In this document: piece by piece, positions 1 through 5,845 of the stretch
Layout of the letters: each line of letters opens with the position of its first letter
Numbering within the stretch: position 1 is the first letter of the stretch
DNA from: Candidatus Woesebacteria bacterium
GTDB lineage: Bacteria; Patescibacteriota; Microgenomatia; UBA8517
Direction of reading: 5' to 3'
Assembly (NCBI GenBank): GCA_016181165.1
Contig: JACOZU010000025.1
Location: 1 to 12,527 of the forward strand
DNA length: 12,527 bases
The notes under the pieces: generated by a model
What the model was told of the DNA's origin: nothing
The model's database searches: none
Seen by the model: the letters and a program-made list of their open reading frames with translations, nothing else
Made by a program: the position numbers and the translations under genes

Positions 1-1
1 C

Positions 2-130
2 ATAACGGTTCACCAAACCCAGCCGGGGCCGCTTCCGCGGGGAGCCGACGAATCTTCATCCTGGCTAGCGGCCTTGCGGGAGCGTCTGGCAAAAATCGCA
101 GGAGGTGGAAAGGAAGGATTTAAGCGGTAA
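2..130 (+). CDS. C-terminal end of an unrecognised protein (partial)
   Basis: An open frame runs from the left edge to a TAA at 128-130. It encodes about 42 residues of a hydrophilic, positively charged tail (near the end WLAALRERLAKIAGGG, finishing KEGFKR). The frame is favoured over the other open one (frame 1, stop at 121-123) because it ends in Lys-Arg-stop inside the same hairpin repeat that ends the dehydrogenase gene at 3349. Only 14 bases separate its stop from the ATG of the next gene, so the two are probably co-transcribed. The tail shows no domain. Position ahead of a TraD-like ATPase would fit a type IV secretion component, but that is context only. I do not recognise the protein. 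Confidence 0.45.
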   Translation: MTVHQTQPGPLPRGADESSSWLAALRERLAKIAGGGKEGFKR

Positions 131-145
131 GCCGCTGTTATTCTA
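122..145 (+). repeat. Hairpin repeat with stop codon in its loop, copy 1
   Basis: The 24-nt segment contains AGCGG-TAAG-CCGCT (a 5-bp stem with a 4-nt loop carrying the TAA stop of the upstream gene), followed by GTTATTCTA. It matches 3341-3364 at 23 of 24 positions; the single difference is in the loop. The last base is the first base of the next gene's ATG. It could be a translation- or transcription-end element, or a genome-wide interspersed repeat; two copies do not decide. Confidence 0.7.
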
Positions 146-2478
146 TGGAATTTTTAGCAATCGATTTTGTCAGCATTTTTTTCCTTCTAATTTTGGCGAC
201 CTTGTTCCTGTTTTCTTTTGTCGGCCTGGCTCTTATTCTTTTTACGATATTTAAATACCGGGGCCGAGAAGAGCGGTCGATCGATTCGATTCTTCTAGCG
301 GTGGCGGTTCCAAGAGGAAACGAAATAAAAATCGATGCCATGGAACAGCTTTTTGCTTCTCTTTATTCGATAAAAAAAAGGGGATTTAAGCAAAAGCTTT
401 CCGTTCAGCCCACCATCTCTTTTGAAATAGTCGGCAAAAAAGAAGACATCAAGTTTTACGTCTGGGCCCCCAAGCCTTTGAAAGACTTGGTTGAAAAACA
501 GATTCACGGAGCCTATCCGGACGCCGAGGTGGTCGAGGTGGAAGAATATAATATCTTCCCGGAAAAAGGAAAAGTTGCCTATAAATCACTTCAACTTTCA
601 AGGAGTAATTTCTACCCGTTAAAAACCTTTAAAGAACTTCCCACCGACCCCCTGGCGGCATTAACGAGCGCCCTGGCAAAAATGGGGGAGAAAGAGGCGG
701 CCGCAATTCAGATTTTGCTTTCTCCCTCAGACTCTTCTTGGCAGAAAGAAGGCAGGAAATTTATTTCGGACACCAAAAAACAAGAGTCTGACCCGGAGAA
801 AGCAAAGTTTGCGACTTCGGCCAAGACCCTTGAGGCAATCGAATCAAAAATAGGCAAACCCGGTTTCGAGACTTCGATAAGAATGGTTGTTGTTTCGGGT
901 ACTGCCGAGATGGCTAAAACCCACCTTTCCAATATTTCAGCCGCTTTTGAGCAGTTTTCGGGAGAATTCAACGGTTTTAAGAGTAGAAAAATAAGAAGCA
1001 AAGGAGCCTTGATGGAGGACTTTCTTTATCGATACCAGCCGATGTTCCATGTTTTGGGCAACCATTCTTCTATCCTCAATTCGGAAGAGCTGGCAACGAT
1101 TTATCATTTTCCGAATAAGCAGGTGACAACACCGCACATCCATTGGCTTTACTCAAAAACCGCCCCCGCTCCCTCGGAGATACCGACGGAGGGGTTGTAT
1201 CTTGGCGTCAGTACTTATCGAGGATTAAGGCGGCCGATTCACATTGGGGACGAAGACAGAATGAGGCACATCTACATCATCGGGAAAACCGGCACCGGCA
1301 AGTCCGAGCTTCTTAAGGAAATGATTCTTCAGGATATTAAAGCGGGAAAGGGGATATGTTTTATGGACCCCCACGGCCAGGCAATTGAAGATTTACTGAA
1401 ACTTATTCCACCCGAGCGGGCAGAAGACGTCATTTATTTTGACCCAGGAGATACCGAGCGGCCGATGGGGCTAAATCTTCTTGAGGCGGCAACCGAAGAT
1501 GAAAAACATTTCGCGGCGACCTCGGTTATCAACATGATGTACAAGCTTTTCGACCCCTATAAAACCGGGATAGTGGGTCCCAGATTTGAGCATGCGGTCA
1601 GAAACGCGATGCTGACGGCCATGAGTGAACCCGGCAATACTTTTGTGGAGGTGATGAGAATATTAACCGATGCGAGCTTTGTTCAGGAACTCTTGCCGAA
1701 GGTTACGGACCCGATTGTCAGAAGATATTGGACAGACCAGATTGCCCAGACGGCTGATTTCCACAAGTCGGAGGTTTTGGACTATATCGTCTCGAAATTC
1801 GGCCGTTTTGTGACCAATAAACTCATCAGAGACATTATCGGTCAGTCACAAAGCTCTTTTGATTTAAGAAAAGTGATGGATGAAGGTAAGATTCTCTTTA
1901 TCAATCTGGCCAAGGGGCGACTGGGAGAAGAGAATTCGAACTTTTTGGGTTTGGTTCTTGTCCCCAGGATTCTCATGGCCGCCATGAGTCGGCAGGATGT
2001 CCCGGAAGAAAAACGTAAGGATTTTTATCTCTATGTCGACGAATTTCAAAACTTTGCCACCCCCGACTTTGCGGTAATACTTTCCGAGGCGAGAAAGTAT
2101 CGACTCGGACTTTGCGTCGCGAACCAATTTATTGGTCAGGTCGAGGAAGAAGTTAAAAATGCGGTTTTCGGAAATGTCGGAACCCTAATTTGTTTTAGGG
2201 TCGGGGTAACCGACGCCTCGTACCTTGCCCACGAATTCACTCCGGTATTTGGCGAGGACGATCTTTTGAATGTCGAGAGGTACCACGCCTATACTAAAAC
2301 CATCGTCAACAATGAACCCGTTCCGCCCTTCTCGATGGATTTAACCAAAGACCTTGTTGCCCAAAAAGCCAATGAAAATCCAAGGGTCTCCGAAATAATT
2401 AAAGAAATGAGCCGTCTTAAATATGGTCGAGACGGCAGGCTGGTTGAGGCCGAAATTGCCAGGCGGGCCAAGTTGTGA
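145..2478 (+). CDS. TraD/VirD4-like type IV secretion DNA-binding ATPase
   Basis: This 777-aa protein looks like a membrane-anchored coupling-type ATPase of the TraG/TraD/VirD4 (TrwB-AAD) superfamily, which uses ATP to move DNA or protein through a secretion channel. Residues about 8-37 are strongly hydrophobic and would anchor it in the membrane. A long N-terminal domain (about 40-370) precedes Walker A GKTGTGKS at 380-387, followed by MDPHG. Walker B is LYVDEFQNF (D632, E633), and ARKYRLGLCVANQF near 650-662 matches the conserved 'ANQ' sensor region of these ATPases. The ATG at 145 sits at the end of the hairpin repeat, and no clear Shine-Dalgarno is visible. No other secretion genes are complete in the window, so the role (conjugation, DNA uptake or pilus-like secretion) is open. 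Such genes are common in CPR genomes. Confidence 0.85.
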   Translation: MEFLAIDFVSIFFLLILATLFLFSFVGLALILFTIFKYRGREERSIDSILLAVAVPRGNEIKIDAMEQLFASLYSIKKRGFKQKLSVQPTISFEIVGKKEDIKFYVWAPKPLKDLVEKQIHGAYPDAEVVEVEEYNIFPEKGKVAYKSLQLSRSNFYPLKTFKELPTDPLAALTSALAKMGEKEAAAIQILLSPSDSSWQKEGRKFISDTKKQESDPEKAKFATSAKTLEAIESKIGKPGFETSIRMVVVSGTAEMAKTHLSNISAAFEQFSGEFNGFKSRKIRSKGALMEDFLYRYQPMFHVLGNHSSILNSEELATIYHFPNKQVTTPHIHWLYSKTAPAPSEIPTEGLYLGVSTYRGLRRPIHIGDEDRMRHIYIIGKTGTGKSELLKEMILQDIKAGKGICFMDPHGQAIEDLLKLIPPERAEDVIYFDPGDTERPMGLNLLEAATEDEKHFAATSVINMMYKLFDPYKTGIVGPRFEHAVRNAMLTAMSEPGNTFVEVMRILTDASFVQELLPKVTDPIVRRYWTDQIAQTADFHKSEVLDYIVSKFGRFVTNKLIRDIIGQSQSSFDLRKVMDEGKILFINLAKGRLGEENSNFLGLVLVPRILMAAMSRQDVPEEKRKDFYLYVDEFQNFATPDFAVILSEARKYRLGLCVANQFIGQVEEEVKNAVFGNVGTLICFRVGVTDASYLAHEFTPVFGEDDLLNVERYHAYTKTIVNNEPVPPFSMDLTKDLVAQKANENPRVSEIIKEMSRLKYGRDGRLVEAEIARRAKL

Positions 2479-2494
2479 TAACCTTTCACTTTGT

Positions 2495-3349
2495 ATGGCA
2501 AAAATAGGAATCATCGGCTGGGGAGTGGTGGGACAGGCGGTGGGTAAGGGTTTCGAGACCAAAGGACATCAAATTTTTTGGTCCAGCAGAAAACCCGGCC
2601 CTTACTCCTTAAACCAAGTCATAAACAAATCCGAGTTTATTTTTCTTTGCCTCCCCACCCCAATGTTTTCTGATTATTCAGGGATAGACCTTTCAATTAT
2701 TGACGAGGTTGTTTCGCAAGTTGCTCCCAAGATTTCCGGTACCGACAAAATATTGGTTGTTAAATCAACCGTTGTTCCAGGAACAACCGCTTCGTATAAG
2801 AAGAAATATCCGAAGGTTTACTTTGCCATGAATCCGGAGTTTTTGACCGAGGCCAATGCTCTTGGAGACTTTCTGAAACCGGATAGAACGGTGATCGGGG
2901 CCTTTTCTCAAAGCGTCTGGGGTAGGCTTGCCAGCCTCTATCAGGATCTTTACGGCGCAAATAGTAAGATTTTCCTGACCGACCCGACAACGGCCGAGAT
3001 GGTTAAATACATGAGCAACGCTCTTTTGGCGACCAAAGTTATCTTTGCTAACGACATGTATGACCTCTGCAGCGCCCCGGGTATTAAGTATGAGGAGGTC
3101 AAAGACATGGTTGCCGCCGACCCCCGAATTGGTTCGAGCCACTTGAGCGTAACCACGATTAGGGGATTCGGAGGTAAATGTTTCCCGAAAGATATGGTGG
3201 CGTTAATTGGCTTTGCCAAGGATAAAAAGGTCGAGGCGTCCCTTTTAAAGACAGTTTGGGAAAAGAATTTAAGAATTAGAAAAGTCTACGATTGGGAAGA
3301 GCTATCCGGCGCGGTCAATCAAAAGACAAAGAAAGCCCCCAAGCGGTAA
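2495..3349 (+). CDS. Short UDP-glucose/GDP-mannose dehydrogenase-family protein
   Basis: The family oxidises nucleotide sugars to uronic acids in two NAD-dependent steps, in the cytoplasm, for surface polysaccharide. The N-terminal Rossmann motif is GIIGWGVVG (G8, G10, G13). Catalytic-region signatures are NPEFLTEA (E115, E119), KYMSNALL (K171, N175) and GFGGKCFPKD with the nucleophile C229 and D233. The ATG at 2495 is chosen because it starts exactly at the Rossmann strand (MAKIGIIGWG); the same frame is open upstream to 2423 but that would overlap the preceding gene. The protein is only 284 aa, while UGD enzymes are usually above 400. It ends about 55 residues after the catalytic Cys, so the C-terminal substrate-binding domain is missing. 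It follows the ATPase gene by 16 bases. The family call is firm; the substrate is not known. Confidence 0.85.
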   Translation: MAKIGIIGWGVVGQAVGKGFETKGHQIFWSSRKPGPYSLNQVINKSEFIFLCLPTPMFSDYSGIDLSIIDEVVSQVAPKISGTDKILVVKSTVVPGTTASYKKKYPKVYFAMNPEFLTEANALGDFLKPDRTVIGAFSQSVWGRLASLYQDLYGANSKIFLTDPTTAEMVKYMSNALLATKVIFANDMYDLCSAPGIKYEEVKDMVAADPRIGSSHLSVTTIRGFGGKCFPKDMVALIGFAKDKKVEASLLKTVWEKNLRIRKVYDWEELSGAVNQKTKKAPKR

Positions 3350-3364
3350 TCCGCTGTTATTCTA
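3341..3364 (+). repeat. Hairpin repeat with stop codon in its loop, copy 2
   Basis: AGCGG-TAAT-CCGCT followed by GTTATTCTA, identical to 122-145 except for one loop base. As in copy 1, the reading frame ends Lys-Arg-TAA with the TAA in the loop. Here the next element is a tRNA rather than a coding region. The trailing sequence is not a good T-tract, so it is a poor classical intrinsic terminator. Confidence 0.7.
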
Positions 3365-3393
3365 AAGAAAAAATCCCGTTAAGCTCTCCAGTT

Positions 3394-3402
3394 TGCTATA
3401 AT
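3394..3402 (+). promoter_or_regulatory. Extended -10 promoter of tRNA-Ile
   Basis: TGCTATAAT is a consensus extended -10 (TG-N-TATAAT). It ends 10 bases before the tRNA, so the transcript would start about 3409. No good -35 is visible at 17-bp spacing, which is typical when an extended -10 is present. Confidence 0.65.
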
Positions 3403-3412
3403 ATAGCCTCAA

Positions 3413-3483
3413 GGGCTCGTCGTTCAACGGCAGGACCGGCCTCTTATAAAGACCAGACGATAGTCCGACTCTATCCGAGCCCA
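3413..3483 (+). tRNA. tRNA-Ile (anticodon UAU)
   Basis: A full cloverleaf can be drawn: acceptor GGGCTCG/CGAGCCC (7 bp), D arm GTTC-AACGGCA-GGAC with G18 G19, anticodon stem GGCCT/AGACC with loop CTTATAA (anticodon TAT), 4-nt variable loop AGAC, T stem GATAG/CTATC, and discriminator A3483. CCA is not encoded. Two oddities: C29 faces A41 in the anticodon stem, and the T loop is TCCGACT, so nearly universal T55 is C. Isoleucine is assigned from the anticodon. UAU isoacceptors are uncommon in bacteria, which mostly read AUA with a lysidine-modified CAU tRNA. A non-functional copy is possible given the mismatch. Confidence 0.75.
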
Positions 3484-3513
3484 CAGAAATGGAGAATTCG
3501 GCGAGTCGGGAGT

Positions 3514-3533
3514 GGCGCTATAAGCGCTCTTTT
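3514..3533 (+). terminator. Possible intrinsic terminator after tRNA-Ile
   Basis: GCGCT-ATA-AGCGC (3515-3527) is a 5-bp stem, extended by one G-T pair, followed by TCTTTTCT. It lies 30 bases after the tRNA and overlaps the stop codon of the convergent small ORF, so it could separate the two opposing units. The stem is short and the T-tract imperfect. Confidence 0.4.
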
Positions 3534-3721
3534 CTGCGGCGAAAAGGAAGAAAAAGGACTTCTATATTTCTTGTGATTTCATCCACCAAAGTCTTTTCTC
3601 CCGGTAAAAGTTCATCAAAAAATCCGGTTGGTTCGCTTTGTTCAAGTATTTCTCTCATTTCTTCGGGCAGACACCCACAGGTTGGATAGCGTCCGCTAGC
3701 TTTTTTTTCTCCAGCCGTCAA
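3518..3721 (-). CDS. Small acidic protein of unknown function, in frame after the recombinase stop
   Basis: This 67-aa ORF on the minus strand begins with TTG (no ATG at the start; an internal ATG precedes REILEQ). I do not recognise it. It contains TCGCLPEEMREILEQ near its middle, with two closely spaced Cys, an acidic helix-forming stretch, and a basic end RRRKERL. Composition argues for coding on this strand: glutamate-rich with G-rich first codon positions, while the opposite-strand ORF is a serine-rich shadow. It lies in exactly the same reading frame as the recombinase, 10 sense codons after its TAA. It may be a separate co-transcribed gene or the relic of a longer recombinase C-terminus. 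AAAGGA sits too close to the TTG to be an ideal ribosome site. Confidence 0.45.
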   Translation of the reverse strand: MTAGEKKASGRYPTCGCLPEEMREILEQSEPTGFFDELLPGEKTLVDEITRNIEVLFLPFRRRKERL

Positions 3722-3751
3722 GTCCTTTAAAGAGTTCCTAAAAAGAGGAAA

Positions 3752-4615
3752 TTAAAGCTCCTGAAGGGTTTGGCGTTTGCCAGGCTCGGTTACTTGCGCC
3801 AGTTCCAAATAACGCTCCGTAGTCGAGAGCCTTTTGTGGCCCGACACCTGGGAAAGAAGAACTAAGTCAACCCCGGCCTTGAGGTTTTCAACGATAAATG
3901 TGGTTCTTAAGTCGTTGACCGAGTAGCTCGGAACTTCCGCCTTCTGCATGTATCTGTCAATGGCAGCTCTGATATTTCTGACCGCCAAGGGTTTTCCGTT
4001 TTTACTCACAAAAACAAAGGGAGAGTCAGCTTTGGGCCTATTGGCCAGATAGCCATTAAGAGCGTCCTTTGCGGGGGAATTTAGAGGAATCGTTCGCTCC
4101 GGTTGGGTGGCGTAAGCTTCGATCTTGACGGTACTTTCCTTAACATTTTCAAGCTTGAGGTTGGCCACTTCCGAAATCCTCATTCCCGTTTGTAAGATGA
4201 GCTCGACAATCGCGGCAATTCGGGTGTCACCCCTGACCACATCCCTTAAGGCGCGATACTCAAGTTGGGAAAGAAACCTGGGAAGGGAGGTTTCTATTTT
4301 GGGGTGGGCGACGTTGGCCGATGGGTCGGTAATGATATGATTCTCGGCCAAGAGCCATCGAAAGAAAGTTTTGACGGCATTCAGTTTTCTGGAAACACTC
4401 TTCGGAGTATATTTTTCCGCCAAGAGGGTATCCCTGAAGGCTTCCAAATCGTCCGGCCTAACCTGATCAACCAGGACTTTGTTTCGGCCTTGTAAGAAGC
4501 GGATCAACTGTTCCAGGTCTGCTCTATAGGCCAAGACGGTGGCTGGTGAGCGACCCTTTTCTTTTAAGCTTTCGACGAACTTTGGGAGCAGGCTTTTAAG
4601 CGGCTCTTGTGTCAT
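3752..4615 (-). CDS. XerC/XerD-like tyrosine recombinase, catalytic residues partly diverged
   Basis: The family cuts and rejoins DNA through a tyrosine nucleophile, for chromosome dimer resolution or element integration. The 287-aa protein has an N-terminal SAM-like DNA-binding domain (about 5-95: KGRSPATVLAYRADLEQLIRF) and a catalytic domain (110-287). Seen are Arg I in TGMRISEV (R146), Arg II in NDLRTTF (R237), the GH motif (H260), and Tyr in TTERYLEL (Y269). The His of HxxR is Asn (N234), and the GKGNKER-like beta-hairpin reads YATQPER, so the usual Lys is not there. The ATG at 4615 is chosen over TTG at 4621, two codons upstream. It is divergent from the FtsB-like gene, with a promoter between. 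Alternatives are a housekeeping Xer variant or a degenerate integrase. Confidence 0.85.
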   Translation of the reverse strand: MTQEPLKSLLPKFVESLKEKGRSPATVLAYRADLEQLIRFLQGRNKVLVDQVRPDDLEAFRDTLLAEKYTPKSVSRKLNAVKTFFRWLLAENHIITDPSANVAHPKIETSLPRFLSQLEYRALRDVVRGDTRIAAIVELILQTGMRISEVANLKLENVKESTVKIEAYATQPERTIPLNSPAKDALNGYLANRPKADSPFVFVSKNGKPLAVRNIRAAIDRYMQKAEVPSYSVNDLRTTFIVENLKAGVDLVLLSQVSGHKRLSTTERYLELAQVTEPGKRQTLQEL

Positions 4616-4650
4616 AATCAACTAGGGGCAAGTTTGTAGGCTAGAACTAT

Positions 4651-4678
4651 ATAGTATCATAATTTTTTCCTAGGTCAA
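4651..4678 (-). promoter_or_regulatory. Promoter of the recombinase gene (minus strand)
   Basis: On the minus strand TTGACC (4673-4678) and TACTAT (4651-4656) are spaced by 16 bp, about 35 bases ahead of the recombinase ATG. On the plus strand of the same gap, TTGTAG (4634-4639) and CATAAT (4658-4663) at 18 bp, or TATATT (4679-4684) only 8 bases from the ATG at 4693, could serve the FtsB-like gene. The divergent promoters would overlap. Confidence 0.45.
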
Positions 4679-4692
4679 TATATTATGGGGCG

Positions 4693-5085
4693 ATGAGGAA
4701 AAATCTTTTTTGGGACAAGGTTAAAGTCAAACTTAAGTCCTATTATCTTTATATAGGACTATTTTTAGGCTTTCTTTTTCTCCTTTCGCTAGTCAGGAAC
4801 ATTTCAAAAATAGCCAGTGCCGAGAAAAGGGTTAGTAAAGCTCGAGAGAGAGTCGAAAAGTTAAGGAAAGAAAACGAAGAGGCGGAAAGGAAATTGGCCG
4901 AGGTCAAAGGGGAAGAGTATATAGAAAAGCAATTAAGGGACAAGCTGGGTCTTGCCAAAGAGGGGGAGATAGTGGTGGTTTTGCCTGATCAAGAAATCTT
5001 GAGAAAAATTGCACCCGGGATTGCCGAAGAAGAAGATGTTCTTCCCGACCCCACCTGGAAGAAGTGGCTGAAGTTGTTTTATTAG
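4693..5085 (+). CDS. FtsB/DivIC-like septum formation initiator
   Basis: The family forms a small bitopic divisome subcomplex (with FtsL and FtsQ in well-studied bacteria) that activates septal wall synthesis. The 130-aa protein has a short basic cytoplasmic N-terminus, one membrane segment at about 18-35 (YLYIGLFLGFLFLLSLV), then a coiled coil at about 40-75 rich in Glu/Lys/Arg. After it comes EYIEKQLRDKLGLAKEGEIVVVLPD, the typical FtsB/DivIC C-terminal signature. The ATG at 4693 is preceded only by a weak GGGG. The ORF ends with TAG at 5083-5085, overlapping by 3 bases the stop of the convergent gene. It is divergent from the recombinase and seems to be a single-gene unit. The C-terminal tail (EEEDVLPDPTWKKWLKLFY) is not a feature I recognise. 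Confidence 0.8.
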   Translation: MRKNLFWDKVKVKLKSYYLYIGLFLGFLFLLSLVRNISKIASAEKRVSKARERVEKLRKENEEAERKLAEVKGEEYIEKQLRDKLGLAKEGEIVVVLPDQEILRKIAPGIAEEEDVLPDPTWKKWLKLFY

Positions 5086-5762
5086 AAAGTATTTGCTTTG
5101 AGGCCTGCGATAAACCCGTAGATACTTCTTAAGAAATCGGCACTTTTTCTCACTTTTATTCTCAAAACACCGTAATAATCATTTGGGTTCTCATACTTCT
5201 TCTTCCATATAATTGTTTGGAGAGTAGGTTTTCTGAATTGCTCCATGGGTATTCCAGTTTGTTTTGACCAGTAATGTTGAATTTCACCAGCCCTGCTCTT
5301 ATGAGAAGAATTTATTATTACTCTTGCAACTAAGTTTGTTTTTCTGTAACCGAAGCACACTTGCAACCACTTGATAAACATGTTGATGATTTTTGGGTCC
5401 TGATTTGCAATTCCTGCCTGCTTATCCTTTTTGAATCCTTCTCCCCAATACAGTGCCACTCCAACCAGGAATAGCTCTCTCTTTGTAAGGTTTCCGATTT
5501 CTTTTGCACCCTCTTTTATTAGCTTGTTGATTTTTAGGTTCTGTTTTCTTTTCAATGAGGCTAAATATACACCCCTTCTGCCGTAGTATGGGTCTCTTGC
5601 TCGCTCTTCTAGGGTTTTAGTCTGTTTCGGGGTCAGTTCGATATCTCTGCACCAAGTGCTTACTGAACTTGGAGAAACCTTCAATTTTTTTGCAATTTCT
5701 TTTATGCTTTGGCCCTGTTTTCTTAATTCACGAGCTCTTATTTTCTGAACCGACTTGGACAT
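5082..5762 (-). CDS. HTH plus LAGLIDADG-like protein, candidate free-standing homing endonuclease
   Basis: The 226-aa protein starts with a helix-turn-helix (about 5-45: QSIKEIAKKLKVSPSSVSTWC), like those of resolvases. A basic linker leads to LFLVGVALYWGEG (97-109), resembling a LAGLIDADG helix, followed by ANQDPKIINMFIKWL, as is common in LAGLIDADG proteins. The C-terminal half (about 140-226) is basic. LAGLIDADG proteins are mostly homing endonucleases or intron maturases. The gene is more AT-rich than its neighbours, sits divergently 84 bases from a tRNA gene carrying a group I intron, and has its own promoter. Both facts fit a mobile nuclease that favours the intron, but the link is inferred. 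The alternative is a transcription regulator of the WhiA-like type that lost nuclease activity. The start is ATG with a near-leaderless promoter. Confidence 0.65.
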   Translation of the reverse strand: MSKSVQKIRARELRKQGQSIKEIAKKLKVSPSSVSTWCRDIELTPKQTKTLEERARDPYYGRRGVYLASLKRKQNLKINKLIKEGAKEIGNLTKRELFLVGVALYWGEGFKKDKQAGIANQDPKIINMFIKWLQVCFGYRKTNLVARVIINSSHKSRAGEIQHYWSKQTGIPMEQFRKPTLQTIIWKKKYENPNDYYGVLRIKVRKSADFLRSIYGFIAGLKANTF

Positions 5763-5766
5763 AACT

Positions 5767-5778
5767 TATTGTACAATA
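5767..5778. promoter_or_regulatory. Perfect 12-bp palindrome over the HTH gene promoter (candidate operator)
   Basis: TATTGTACAATA is a perfect inverted repeat. It overlaps the minus-strand -10 box (5775-5780) and the predicted start of transcription, 4 bases upstream of the HTH gene's start codon. A dimer bound here would block transcription, so autoregulation by the encoded HTH protein is plausible. Binding itself is not shown. Confidence 0.35.
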
Positions 5779-5803
5779 TAACAGGGTTCATTATCACGCT
5801 CAA
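5775..5803 (-). promoter_or_regulatory. Promoter of the HTH/LAGLIDADG gene (minus strand)
   Basis: On the minus strand TTGAGC (5798-5803) and TATATT (5775-5780) are spaced by exactly 17 bp, and TG-N precedes the -10, making it an extended -10. The -10 ends 12 bases before the ATG at 5762, leaving a leader of only about 5 nt, with no Shine-Dalgarno. Confidence 0.6.
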
Positions 5804-5812
5804 AAAGGTATA

Positions 5813-5821
5813 TGATATAAT
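5813..5821 (+). promoter_or_regulatory. Extended -10 promoter of the intron-bearing tRNA
   Basis: TGATATAAT is a consensus extended -10, of the same form as that of tRNA-Ile. Transcription would start about 5828, giving an 18-nt 5' leader for RNase P. It is back to back with the promoter of the HTH gene. Confidence 0.6.
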
Positions 5822-5845
5822 ATGCAATATGCCTTGTTCTTTACA

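Noticed and set aside
2423..2494. An upstream start of the dehydrogenase at 2423.
   Set aside because: It would overlap the ATPase gene by 56 bases and add 24 residues before the Rossmann strand; the ATG at 2495 fits the family.
122..3364. The two 24-nt repeats as attachment sites of an integrated element spanning 145-3340.
   Set aside because: The span holds a secretion-type ATPase and a sugar dehydrogenase without phage or plasmid genes, the recombinase lies outside, and both copies fall at gene ends in the same frame; an end-of-gene repeat explains this better.
3489..3689. Plus-strand ORF after tRNA-Ile.
   Set aside because: Its serine-rich product is the shadow of the glutamate-rich minus-strand ORF, and the terminator-like hairpin lies within it.
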